Below, one piece after another: positions 1-11,466 of a stretch of DNA of 64,000 nucleotides (position 1 is the stretch's first letter; every line of letters begins with the position of its first letter). The notes below the pieces were generated by a model. That model searched no databases and was not told the origin of the DNA. It saw only the letters and a program-made list of their open reading frames with translations. Origin of the DNA: Helianthus annuus (taxonomy: Eukaryota; Streptophyta; Magnoliopsida; Asterales; Asteraceae); NCBI RefSeq assembly GCF_002127325.2, contig NC_035444.2:85177675-85241674 (forward strand), written 5' to 3'. A program made the position numbers and the translations under genes.

Positions 1-808
1 AATAGAACCTGATCTCCTACCCGAAATTCATTAGACTTAATATATTTATCATGTAAATTTTTCATTCTTTCCTTATAAATTTCGGAGTTAGAATATGCAT
101 AATTCCTTAGTTCGTCTAATTCATTCATTTGACAGAATCGATTCTTACCGGCAGTTTCTAAATCTAAGTTCACATTTTTTATTGCCCAGTAGGCTTTGTG
201 AGCTATTTCTACTGGCAAGTGACAACTTTTTCCATAGACGAGCTTATATGGGGTTGTGCCTATAGTGGTTTTATAGGCGGTTCGAAAGGCCCATAAAGCG
301 TCGTCTAGTTTGTCGGCCCATTCCTTTTTATTTAATCCTACGGTTTTTTTCAAGTATTCGTTTTAAACCTCGATTAGTCACTTCGGCTTGCCCATTTGTT
401 TGAGGGTGATATGCTGTTGAGACCCGGTGATAGACCCCATACCTTGTTAATATTTTTTCGAGTTGATGATTGCAAAAATGGGTACCTCTATCACTTATCA
501 AAGCTTTTGGTGTCCCGAAGCGAGAAAACAATTTTTTCAGAAATTTTACCACTACTCTTCCATCATTTGTTGGGAGAGCCTCGGCCTCCGCCTATTTAGA
601 CAAGTAATCGACTGCCACAAGTATATATTTGTTTCCTTTTGACGGCGGGAAAGGTCCCATGAAATCGAGTCCCCACACATCAAAGATTTCACAAACGAGA
701 ATGCCATTTTGAGGCATTTCGTTTTTGGAAGAAATATTACCTGATCTTTGGCAAGCATCACATGTCTTTACAAGGTTTTGTGCATCCTTGTAAATGGTTG
801 GCCAATAA
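1..808 (-). pseudogene. Athila-like integrase, 3' part (split by nested element)
   Basis: This is the C-terminal half of a Ty3-type integrase, which would insert retrotransposon cDNA into chromosomes. Reading leftwards from 808 it holds the second half of the HHCC zinc finger (CDAC), then the catalytic core with D (DFMGPFP), D (ISDRGTHF) and E (NGQAEVTNR), and runs off the window edge. It is broken twice: a TAG at 592-594 where the family usually has Trp, and a one-base shift in an A-run near 345-350, after which the frame resumes towards position 1. The first half of the gene lies at 14898-15930. The frames agree across the junction once the insert and one target duplication copy are ignored. 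Family is known; the Athila assignment rests on the RT of the same element. Confidence 0.9.
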
Positions 809-3800
809 TGTCACACCCTGGCTTTGCGGAAGCGTGGTTATTTTGGTGTGACTTCTTAATACCATAGCTTAACCATAACAAAGCTATATGAATAAAAACC
901 ATGCAAGATCTTCCATTCAATTAAGTTTTAGAATCCAAAAACAACAACATTGTTTTAACGGAACATATCCTAACAACATAAACATTGTTTCACAAACACA
1001 ACCATATCATAACATAAACACGGTTTAAGGACTGTGACTTGTCCAGGAAAGAGTCACATTCCCTAAACCCGGATGACCTCGTACTAGTGCAGCGGGAAAA
1101 CGTGCCATACCGTGCCAGATCTTCTAATTCCCTGAAATACATGTAAGTTGAAAAATCAACAATAATGTTGAGCGAGTTCATGTGTAGTGAGTAAGTAAAA
1201 CCTTTGTAAAATGTTTGTATGTATGAAAATTCCTGGTATGTAGCAATAAGGAAAAAGAGATCAATTAATGTGTAGCTAATACATTAATAAGTGAAATGGC
1301 CTAGGAAGCACTCAAACCTGTAACGCGAATTTCATACCGGTCCTTCCAGCGGAACGACATAGTCACCACATGCAGCCACACGCTGGCTCATGCGTGGGGC
1401 TCGCAACACCCGATAGATCTATCACTCATGCCTCTCGGTCCTTATACAAGGATTAATGGTCTTACGATAATAGCCTACCCATTCACATGATCTAGGTAAT
1501 AACCCTCCTTACGCTATCCATACCATGTAAAAAGTACTTGTAATCATAGTAACATGTATTTCACCCCGCAGTTTAGAAAACTGAAAACAGTTAAGAGAAA
1601 AGGGGGACATGAACTCACAGTCAGTGCGTCTCTACCAAGTACTCCGAATGTTAGCTGTGCGACGACCTACATGTACTAATTCTATTAGACGGATGGTCGT
1701 GCCTTAGCTTTATAGTTTAAGTTTTTGGGAAATAGTTAGACAACTATTTCGTGTTTATATTTTGCATGTACTTGGTAGTTAATCTCCTTCCCAAGGATGG
1801 GGGATTTAATACATGTGCGTTCAATTTATAATATTAAGTCTCACTTAATATATTTTCATTTCTAATTCCAAATATAAATATTTTTCTCAAAAATATTATA
1901 TTTCCATTTCACATAATTTTTCCCCAAAAATAATACGTTGATAAAATATACGTTCATAATCATTTCCGTATAATGCGTAAGTTACGTTTTAGTAATCGTG
2001 TGGTAATAATAATTACCGTTGTAACTTATATGCTTATCGTGAAAGCGTTTGTATTATTTTGGATTCGTCAACGTTTGTAAATATTATTTTTACCCTAAAA
2101 ATAATATTTGTGTATTTTCACAAAGTAATCATAAACAGTGTTGTGAAAAATATATTTACCAAATATTTATTTATCACGTTTAGTTTTGTGAAAATCCCAC
2201 CTCCGAATATTTGTAAATAAAGTCGTGGCGAAATATATTTTGAAAACATGTCAAAAATAATTCTAACACTTGTAAATAATTCTAAGTGTTAGGTTTTAGA
2301 AAAATTTCGCCAGAGTTTCCTCTGTAACTGGAGGTGGCCACGCTTTCAAGCGTATCATTTTCTTTTACAAAATCATTTCAACAACTTCTTTATTCAATCA
2401 AACAATTTCCGACACATCAAGCTAGCCGACAAGTATGTAAATCGCATGATCACATGAACTTGTAGTTTTTCCGAAAACTATAGTGTAGATCCCGTTATAG
2501 TTTGTGGATCTTTGTATAAAATAGTTTAATCTCGTAAAAACCTCGTTTTTAGAATAAATCCATCTTTACATCTTTTCGTCATCTTTTACAAAGATTGTTA
2601 TTTTGTCAAAACCTTTCGTTTCACAAGTGTTTATACACTTGTGGTTTGTAAAAATCATACTTGTTAGTGTGTCATCCGACTTTTAGAAAACATGATTTTC
2701 TCGACATGTGGTTCTTTGAAAATACCATTTGTACATATGTAGATCCGCTAGTTTCAAACACTATTTTACAAATAAAAATACTTTTACACAAGTTCATGTT
2801 TCTCGCGTGGTAGAGTTTCACCTTTTAACCCTTGTACCGTCCGAAACAAGCTTATGTCAAGATCCATGATCTTAACCAAACCGGGTTAAATGGTGATCCG
2901 AGCTACCACAACGTAGATCGGGCCTAAATAATCACAACTTTCAAGTACTACAACTTTTACACAACTATTTATGCCTTTAACCATCAATATTCATGTTTTT
3001 AGTAGACTTTAAAGCATCATCTTGTAAGATTTCGGGTTTTAACCGTTACACATCATATTAACCACTTTAAAATAGTTCGAGTAGGTGATTTAAGCAACAT
3101 ACCACTAGCTCGAGGCTAGGGAAGAATCTAAGCGCAAAATGAGAGGATAAAAGCAATAGAGTGAGGTCCTTCGCCTTCCGAATGCACCAAGCCTCCTCGA
3201 ATATGATCCTTAACACTTGTGTGACCTTGGAATGGCTTGAACAAGATTCGAAAAATTGATGGATGTTTAGGGATGTTTGGCCGAAAGTTGTAGAGAGCAA
3301 GAGAGAGTTTGTTTGGTGGAATGTGAGAAAGAAGGAACATGTGTGCATAAGTGTAGTTTTATAGACAAAGATTGAAGTATGGACCAAGGGTTTATGTGTT
3401 TCCTAGATATGGGACACAAGGGAATTTAAAAACCAAAAATGGTACAAGTCTTGGTCACATAGTGACCGAAATCGGCCCAAGGGGGAGGGGTCTAGTTCCA
3501 TTCTAACCATTTAGTTGGCTTGATAGTTAGGTTAAGTAAGTTAGTTAAATATTAACCCGGTTAGTTGTGTGTTGTGTTTTAAAGCGGGTGTTAGGGTATT
3601 CAGGGACCCTAACTGGCTCAGAAAAAGATGAATAATGTTATTAACAATATTTTCATGTTCCGGGTAAAGTCTGGTTGTTCGGTTGGATAGTAATTCGTTA
3701 AAGCGCTTAACAAAGCTTTTAAGTGTCGTTAATACCATTTTTAGTGACACAACTTATTCCCGACACTTTGGAAAGTGTCTAGTAATATTTTTCTCATGTT

Positions 3801-4249
3801 TTGGCACTTTATTAGTGAGCTAAAAGCTGAATTGTTGATTAAAGTGCTGAGTTTTGTGCTTAGTGTCCGTTTTAGGCACATCCTGTCATTGTATCTTATT
3901 CCTAGAGACGCAGTTCTACAACCCTTGTATCCCTACACTCACTATGGGTGTAGTAAAATCTTTCTGGCTCATACAGGCCCTTAGAGGCAGTGTCTGCATG
4001 ATGCTGGCTTTATCAGCATGTTCAATAGGTTATCCGTTGAAATGCTACTGTGCTTTTGTGCATCATGTTTGTCACTAAGGTTCAACATGTAAATAGTGTA
4101 GTGACAGTATGTAAAGTATGATGCAGGAATATACAAGTACTAGAAATCAAGTAGCAGTTCATTGGCAATTTCAGTTAAGCACAGTAATTAAGCAGCAATT
4201 AATTATTAATTAAATCGTACGGATACCTGGTTTAGTGAGGGTTGTCACA
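809..4249 (-). repeat. 3' LTR of chromovirus copy 1 (3441 bp)
   Basis: The LTR starts TGTGACAACC in element orientation and ends GGGTGTGACA. It is preceded on its internal side by the polypurine tract. At 3.4 kb it is long. Small ORFs inside it (for example at 3067-3387) recur in the other LTR only because the LTRs are duplicates, and show no family resemblance. Relative to the other LTR it has an extra 7 bp near 1561 and scattered substitutions. Confidence 0.95.
3350..3366 (-). promoter_or_regulatory. Putative LTR TATA box, chromovirus copy 1
   Basis: On the minus strand this reads GTCTATAAAACTACAC, a good plant TATA box, followed by a C/T-rich stretch where transcription could begin. The same site lies at about 14000-14014 in the other LTR, which would be the active 5' copy. 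This is inferred from sequence only. Confidence 0.5.
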
Positions 4250-4262
4250 TTCTCCCCCCGTT
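4250..4262 (-). promoter_or_regulatory. Polypurine tract, chromovirus copy 1
   Basis: The minus strand reads AACGGGGGGAGAA immediately before the 3' LTR. This is the expected primer site for plus-strand DNA synthesis and fixes the element orientation. The conserved string TTTCGGGACGAAATTT lies just upstream of it. Confidence 0.85.
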
Positions 4263-4285
4263 AAAGAAATTTCGTCCCGAAATTT

Positions 4286-6634
4286 TTAAGTTCTGCTTGT
4301 AGAAGCAGGGTTCTCAGGAAATAGGTGGGGGTATTTCTCTTTCATTCGGTCCTCACGCTCCCAGGTGAATTCAGGACCATGTCTAGCATTCCAACGAACT
4401 TTGACGAGCTTGACACTGCTCCGGCGGGTCTTGTTTACTTTCCAATCCGTGACCTCAACAGGTTCTTCAACGAAATGGAGCTTGTCGTCAACATGAATTT
4501 CGTCGGTGGGAATGGCAACGGTAACTTGAGTTGGACTCTTCTTCAGATTGAATACATGGAATGTATCGTGAACACCATTTAGTTCAGCAGGTAGGTCCAA
4601 CTTGTATGCTACTAACCCGATTCTCTCCAAGATCTTGAACGGTCCAATATACCTCGGGTTCAACTTTCCACGTTTCCCAAAGCGTGCCACACCCTTCCAG
4701 GGTGATACCTTCAACAAAACCATATCACCAACCTCGAACTCTAGAGGTTTCCTGCTTCGATCTGCGTAGGCTTTCTGCCGGTCACGAGCCGCACTAATGC
4801 GATCTCGTATCTGTGCGATCTTATCTGTGGTTTCCTGTACCATGTCAGGACCAACCAACTGTCTATCACCTGCGTCAGACCAACAGAGCGGTGATCTGCA
4901 CTTGCGCCCATATAAAGCTTCGAATGGCGCGACACCAATACTGGTGTGGTAGCTGTTGTTGTACGAAAACTCAACCAGAGGCAAATGTTTATCCCAGCTA
5001 CCGCCCAAATCCATCACACATGCTCTCAGCATATCCTCCAACGTCTGAATCGTCCGCTCACTTTGGCCGTCGGTCTGCGGGTGAAAAGCAGTGCTCAGAT
5101 TCAACTTTGAGCCAAAAGCTTCCTGGAAGGATTGCCATATCCTTGATACGAACCTTCCGTCTCTATCGGAGATGATTGAGAGAGGTACTCCATGGCGTGT
5201 AACAATCTCTCTCATGTAAATTTCGGTCAGTTTGCTCGTATTATCCTCCTCTCGGATAGGTAGGAAGTGTGCTGACTTCGTTAAGCGGTCCACTATTACC
5301 CAAATAGTGTCATGGCCTCTTGGCGTTCTTGGCAACTTCGTAATAAAATCCATAGAGATTTGTTCCCATTTCCACTTGGGAATCTCTGGTTGCTGCAGAA
5401 GTCCCGAAGGTTTCTGGTATTCCGCCTTAACCTTGGCGCATGTTAAACATTTGCTCACATAAATAGCGGCATCGCCTTTCATCCTAGGCCACCAATAGTA
5501 ATCTTTAAGATCCTGGTACATCTTATCCGCTCCAGGGTGGATAGAGTACCGCGACTTGTGAGCTTCATCGAAAATAACCTTCCTTAAACCACCAAACAGA
5601 GGAACCCAAATCCTTTTCTCAAAACACAACGTTCCTTCCCTGTTTGGTACCAATAACTTCTCCATCCCACGGAGATACTCTTCTTCAAGATTTCTTTCTT
5701 TGAGAGCTTCCTTCTGCGCGGCACGAATGTGCAGAGGAAAGTCGGTTCGAATAACCATCTCCAAAGCCCTAACCCTTATGGGCTTGATTCTCTCCTTTCG
5801 ACTTAGGGCATCGGCGACCACATTCGCCTTCCCTGGATGATACTTAATCTCGCAGTCGTAATCGTTCAACAGTTCTACCCATCGTCTTTGCCTCATATTC
5901 AACTCCTTCTGGTTGAATATGTGTTGGAGGCTCTTGTGATCTGTGAAGATTGTGCACTTCGTACCATAAAGGTAGTGTCTCCAGATCTTTAGTGCAAAAA
6001 TTACTGCGCCTAGCTCCAAATCATGTGTGGTATAGTTCTTTTCATGTACCTTCAGTTGGCGTGACGCGTATGCAATAACCTCTTGGCGTTGCATCAACAC
6101 ACAACCCAATCCTTGACGCGATGCGTCGCAGTATACCACAAAATCATCTGTACCCTCTGGTAGGGCTAAGATTGGCGCGTTGCAAAGCTTATCTTTCAAT
6201 ATCTGAAACGCCTCTTCCTGTTTGATTCCCCAATCAAACTTCTTGTCCTTCTGCGTGAGGAGCGTCAATGGTTGAGCGATCTTTGAAAAGTTCTCGATGA
6301 ATCTTCGGTAATAGCCAGCCAAACCCAAGAATTGCCGAATCTCGGTTGGCGTCTTTGGCGTTTCCCAATCCTTGATCGCCTCAATCTTGGTTGGATCCAC
6401 GTGGATTCCATCTCCATTTACCACGTGCCCAAGGAATTGCACTTCTCGTAGCCAAAACTCGCACTTAGAGAATTTGGCGTATAGCTGTTCTTTCTTTAGC
6501 AGCTCAAGAATGGCTCTTAAATGCTGCTCGTGCTCAGCCTTCGTCTTTGAATAAATCAAAATATCATCAATGAATACAATCACGAACTTATCCAAGTACG
6601 GCTTACAAACTCGATTCATCAAATCCATGAACAC
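4286..6634 (-). pseudogene. Pol 3' part: RT end, RNase H, integrase, chromodomain
   Basis: This is a 782-codon open stretch of the chromovirus polyprotein. Its order is: RT palm with the catalytic FIDD at residues 21-24; RNase H with D (YCDAS), E (HDLELGAV), D (FTDHKSL) and D (ADALSR); integrase HHCC finger ([10 protein letters not shown] to CLTCAK); integrase core with DFITKLP, SDRDGRF and ERTIQTLE; then a GPF-type region (RYIGPFKIL) and a C-terminal chromodomain ([14 protein letters not shown]). Chromodomains steer chromoviral integrases to modified histones. The stretch is intact in itself but is cut off from the first half of RT by a one-base deletion just before its start, so the whole polyprotein cannot be made. 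Confidence 0.95.
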
Positions 6635-7677
6635 TGCAGGTGTTTGTCAGACCAACCGGCATAACGAGAAACTCGTAGTGTCCATATCGAGTTCTGAAGG
6701 CTGTCTTTGGGATACTCTCCTCCTGTATCCTTAACTGATGGTATCCAGATCGGAGATCGATCTTCGAATAGAAGCTTGAACCTTGTAGTTGGTCAAACAG
6801 ATCATCGATTCTTGGCAGAGGGTATCAATTCTTGATCGTCAGCTTATTCAACTCCCGGTAGTCGATACACATTCGAAGACTACCGTCCTTCTTCTTGCCA
6901 AACAAAACTGGAGCTCCCCAAGGCGAGAAGCTTGGTCGGATAAATCCCTTTGTCTAACAACTCTTGAAGTTGTGTCGACAATTCTTGCATCTCAGAAGGG
7001 GCAAGTCTATAAGGTGCCTTAGCCACAGGCGCGGCGCCTGGAACTAAGTCAATGCGGAACTCTACTCGCCTCAGAGGCGGCAGTCCAGGCAAGTCTTCTG
7101 GGAAGACTTCTGGATATTCCCTCACGACAGGGATGTCTTTGATTCTCGGCTCAGCAGCCTTCTTATCCACAATATGTGCCAGGAAGGCAGCACATCCCTT
7201 CTGCAAACACTTACGCGCTTTCAAGCAGCTGATAATTCTCAAAGGCGTCTCGCGCTTCTCTCCATGAACCACAATGGTCTCACCATCATCGGTTGGGATA
7301 CGAACGACCTTTTCATGGCAAACAATTTCTGTCTTGTTGCTCGATAACCAATCCATCCCTACTACCACGTCGAAGCTTCCCAACTGGACGAGTAGTAGAT
7401 TCAAAACAAACTCACGCGCTCCCAATTCGATCACACAACCTCTGATAACTTCGTTGGCTTCTACTATCTTTCCATTAGCCAATTCAGTTGAGTACGGAAT
7501 ATCTAACTTACTAGCGGCTAACCCAAGCATATTCTTAAACTCTAATGATACGAAGCTATAATCGGCACCAGTACCAAATAGAATGGATGCATAGCGTTGA
7601 GTAATATGGGACGTACCGATATCCATGCTTGGATTCCTGGCGTGCTTCCTTAGCCCGGTGTTAGACATCTTTCCCAT
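6635..7677 (-). pseudogene. Pol 5' part: protease and RT N-terminal half, broken
   Basis: Residues from 7677 down include a retropepsin-like protease whose active-site triad reads GTGA (ILFGTGADYSFVS), where the family has Asp first. The catalytic aspartate is therefore lost. It is followed by the RT entry motifs (EYPEVFPEDLPGLPP, PYRLAPSEM). The frame then shifts by one base near 6935, an in-frame TGA lies near 6830 just before YPLPRIDD, and another one-base shift near 6640 follows the VMPxGLTN motif. In the other frames the RT remains easy to recognise ([19 protein letters not shown]). The breaks are seen in the sequence; loss of function is inferred. Confidence 0.9.
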
Positions 7678-8683
7678 AATTTTGTCTAATCTCCATTGGG
7701 CAATCTTTCCTATAGTGCCTCATATCCCCGCAGTTGTAACATCCCTTATCTTTTCCTTTTCCTTTCTTTCCACGCTTCGTCTCACGCCAACACGTTTCCC
7801 TGTTGTGTCCCACTTTGCCACAGTTGTCACACTTCCCATTTTTACATCGCCCGGTATGATGACGTCGGCACCTGTCGCATTTAGGTAGCTTACCCATGTA
7901 CTCTTTTCTCTTTTTGTTGTTGCTACTCGACTGGGTACCCTGTTTGAAATTCGCCAACTTTCTCTTGTTGTCCCCAGATGACTCTACATGAGTCTCCTTC
8001 TTCTCCCCAGAGGTTGAAAATTTGTTCATCCTGATTGCCTCTTCAGTCAAGGCTACACTTAGATTGATGGCCTCAGTGATCGTTGCAGGCTTAGATGTCG
8101 TCACCATGCTCATGATTTGGGGTGCCAATCCCCAAATGAAACGCTCAATCCTCTTAAACTCCGGATCTACCATGTAAGGAACAATACGCGACAGAACTTG
8201 GAACTTCTCCACATACTCAGCTATTTTTGGACCTTCCATCTTCAAGTTCCAGAACTCAGTCTCCACCTTCTGGCTTTCTGTTCTCGAACAGTACTTTTTA
8301 TACATTAGCTCTTTTAGCTCGTCCCATGATAAAGCATACGCAACAGCCTCGCCCATTGTCTGAACCTGTAGTTTCCACCATGACAGAGCCCCATCTCAGA
8401 ACAGCCCGGAAATGTACGTGACCTGATCCTCTGGGGCGCATTTGCTCGCACGCAAAACAGTGTCCGTCTTCTCAACCCAGCGCACGAAGGCTACGGCACC
8501 CCCAGTGCCGTCGAAATGTAGGGGCTGGCAGCCTAAGAACTGCTTGTAGGTGCAGCCGTTGGGTGGTTTGTTTCCGGGGCGAGAGGCCTCGTACTGTGCG
8601 ATGAACTGTAAGAGGCGTTCTTGAAATTCTGCCTCCGTCATCGGCAAAGGGTTGTTGGTATCGGTGTTCCCTCGAGTCGACAT
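7661..8683 (-). pseudogene. Gag of chromovirus copy 1, one nonsense codon
   Basis: Gag would form the virus-like particle. The frame starts MSTRGNTDTNN at 8683, carries a capsid-type region (FDGTGGAVAFVRWVEKTD, then WDELKELMYKKY), and ends in zinc knuckles including CYNCGDMRHYRKDCP (CX2CX4HX4C). A TGA at 8396-8398 interrupts it; the reading frame is the same on both sides, so this is a single point change. The end overlaps the protease ORF by 17 bases in another frame, whereas related elements usually have gag and pol in one frame, so a further shift near 7670 is likely. Confidence 0.9.
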
Positions 8684-10205
8684 CTTCCTAGAAAGAAGTC
8701 GGTTAGGTCGGGTCTTAGTAAGGACACGAGCACATAAGTCTCTGTTTAACGAATAAGACCTCAGAGGTATATTACATTTACGTAATTACGCAGTTGTTTA
8801 ACAATTAATCACATATCATCACGGTTATAGCACAGCTGGCAGATAGGAACGTAGCAAGCAAACATGTGGTATTATAGTTATAGCACAGATATGTAAATCA
8901 TCAACGTGCTTAGTGGGAGCATAGCGACGATATTTTTCGTCAGTCATTAGTCATAAGTATTGTCGCATGTTTAAAGATGATCGGGCTTCCATTATCCTCC
9001 GGCCACAATCACTGTGTCTTACCAAAATGCATCATATCATAAGGGACATAGGGTCACCCTACCCTTGTCCAACAAGTGTATCGGTGCATCACAATCACGT
9101 GGTCAGAAGTGATCCTCAAAAGTCTCCGAAATCCCCGCTTATCACTAGCATCTTCTCCCAAGAGTAATGCAATCCGCTTAATCCAGAAAGCAACTATACT
9201 GGTGACTGAGGTGGGGGAGGAAAAAAAAGTATACTGTTAACGTGCGTGAGTCATTTGCTCTATCGCTTGTTAGTTTAGACATGAACATCAGAATCCCGGG
9301 AATGGTGAAAGAACAAAGGTCAAGAGCACAAAGGAGTCTTGATGTATGCGGCGGATCAAAGCATGCTGGTGGAGGACGTGGTGTTTTACTTAAATTCTCC
9401 AGACATTATGCTGTCTTGTGATGTAGACACTTAACTCATGTCTTCGGTTATGTAATGTTTTGTATTTGAAGTTGCCCTTTGTGTTGTCAGCTCAAGCTTC
9501 ATTGTTCCGCGACTCATATCCTCTACTGCAGTCGATGTTATAGGAGCAACTTATCATGTGTGTGTTTTTCATAATGCGAGGAATGGTAAGGGTTTATAGT
9601 TAGCATAGTGCGTTTATAGGGGCCATCAAATCGGCTTATCGGACGTTGTAGAGAAGAATGTAGCAAGCGGTGCGGTCAGTTGGGGGGGGGGGGGTTATTC
9701 CCAGTAGTGCCATCGCTGTGCTTAGAGCCGAGTGCTTCATGTCAAGCAATTTCCTGTGAGTTGCGTTTTCGCAGCTCGGCTTCTATCCTTGGCAACATAC
9801 TGGTGTTTGTGTCACGCCTGGGTGGCATTCTCTTCTGCCGAAATGGCATGAAGTGGGTTAGACAACTTTCCAATTGTCTATGAGATACATAGCACCATAA
9901 GCCATCATGTACTCACCTAATTTTACACGTAAATATACTCAATGTATGGGTGGGGAAATAAATTTCTGAGCCTTCACATAGGCTTGCCAATTTGGCTTGT
10001 TGCTTGAAATAGAATGAACTCGAGGCTTCATCGCCTTGGTTATTCGTGTTCGAGTTATTTCCTGCCACATTGGTTATCATTAGCTTGACCCGCAGAGTCC
10101 ACCAGGATTTCTGTGCACTACAAGTCGTTATTACGTGGGCCCCCGTAATAATAAATTGTCTTGCATAGTTACCCCAAATTTTCTCTCGTCCAAGCAGATG
10201 ATCAA
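8684..10205. other. Long untranslated leader of chromovirus copy 1
   Basis: No coding family is recognised on either strand. The stretch is ordinary in composition apart from a run of about fourteen G at 9679-9693. It belongs to the leader between PBS and gag in element orientation. The short ORFs here lack codon structure and look accidental. Confidence 0.6.
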
Positions 10206-10942
10206 TCAAGGAGCAACAGCAGGTGCATCGGCATGAACAGGGTCACGCTCCAATGCGGTGTTAGGAGCAACGCCTGGCTTAGGGGCCATGGCTGGCTCCG
10301 GATCAACAAACTCCATCTCAAAATCAGCTGGATCAACCATCACAGAGGGTTACAGGATCCTCCAAGGGCTGGTCTAAGTGTATGAACTCAAGGTCATGGT
10401 CTGGATCAAAACCGGATGGAAGAACATGATCACCCTCAATACTGTGATCAAATTCAAAGCTGTGTGCGGGAACCGGTGTAGCTGATGATGCCGTATCAGG
10501 GTCGGCGTCGTGTGAATGGTGCTGCACTCCCTGTATATGCGAAAATGCGGATGTCAGGAACTCAAATGAGTCTGGGACAGGGGAATGGGCACGAGTTTCC
10601 CCTGCAGGAGCGTCCGCAAGCAGTAGGCTAATACCAGCAGCAGTAGGGCCTCACCCTCGAATGGGTCCTCCTCTAGTAGATCGTTATCGTCGTCAGAGGC
10701 CACATCGGGGGGGGGGGGCATATCAACAATGGGATAAGCGGCAAGGGGCACAGGAGCAGGGATCACCATGAGTGGCAAACTCCCAACAAGATGGCCATCA
10801 GTAGGCTCTGCTACGACATCAGGCAGCGCAAAGGGGGCTGAAAGTCGTCATCGTCTGTGCCGGTAGTATCGGAAATGTACATCTCGTGCTCTGATGAAAC
10901 TATGTCGTCTGATACTATGGCCATGGGATTCGTAGTGTCCAT
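10206..10942 (-). pseudogene. Acidic Asp/Pro-rich ORF remnant upstream of gag
   Basis: Starting with MDTTNPMAIVSDD at 10942, three frames in succession give one coherent acidic, proline-rich protein: SDTTGTDDDDFQP, then PPPPDVASDDDNDLLEEDPF, then FDHSIEGDHVLPSGFDPD, ending near a TGA at 10206-10208. At least three indels separate the pieces, two near C- or G-runs (around 10840 and 10717). I recall similar acidic ORFs annotated in Asteraceae Ty3 elements ahead of gag, but I cannot verify this here and no enzymatic domain is visible. It could be an N-terminal gag extension or an independent accessory ORF. Confidence 0.45.
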
Positions 10943-11040
10943 CTTTCTAGTACATGATGAAAGCATGACGTTTGTAACACAAACACATATACGTATAACA
11001 ATCAATCATATAATCATATAAACATGTTAGTCAACAATAA

Positions 11041-11310
11041 ACAATCAAACAATTCTCCTAGTCCCACTAGCCTCCCAGTCTCCTAGACTGACATTCCTAG
11101 TCCCACTAGCCAAATTCCTCCCAGTCTCTAAGACTGCTCTATCATCCACCTCGACCTCTTAGATCGAGCCTCGGCCTCCAAGACCAAGCCTCAGCCTCCA
11201 AGACTGAGCCTATTCTCCCTAGTCTCACTAGCTATCTACCTCGATCTCTTAGATCGAGCCTCGGCCTCCAAGACCGAGCCTCAGCCTCCAAGACTGAGCC
11301 TAAAAAGAAA
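11041..11310 (-). repeat. Imperfect tandem repeats near the PBS
   Basis: Short units built from CTCTTAGATCGAGCCTCGG and CCTCAGCCTCCAAGACTGAG alternate with TAGTC(C/T)CACTAGC. One block of about 65 bp at 11149-11212 recurs almost unchanged at 11237-11301. The tract lies 140-410 bp from the PBS in the transcribed leader and could fold locally. Confidence 0.75.
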
Positions 11311-11451
11311 AATGAACAAAATGTGCTCAACATTTGTTTGTAAAAACGTTTTGGATCTGGACTTAAGTGGTATGCAGTAAAAATGTTTTCGTGAGAGCCC
11401 TAGTGATCATAGTCTAGACTCGAGAAGGAATCCTAGTTCGCTATGATCAGA

Positions 11452-11463
11452 GCTCTGATACCA
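11452..11463 (-). promoter_or_regulatory. Primer binding site, initiator tRNA-Met
   Basis: The minus strand reads TGGTATCAGAGC, complementary to the 3' end of plant initiator tRNA-Met. It is separated from the 5' LTR end by three bases. It primes minus-strand DNA synthesis. Confidence 0.9.
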
Positions 11464-11466
11464 AGC

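Noticed and set aside
3067..3387. 106-codon minus ORF repeated at 13715-14035 with near-identical sequence
   Set aside because: It lies inside the duplicated LTRs; similarity is explained by LTR identity, and no protein family is visible.
9679..9693. Poly-G run as a G-quadruplex or polypurine tract
   Set aside because: A single run only, not next to an LTR; a simple homopolymer is the plain explanation.
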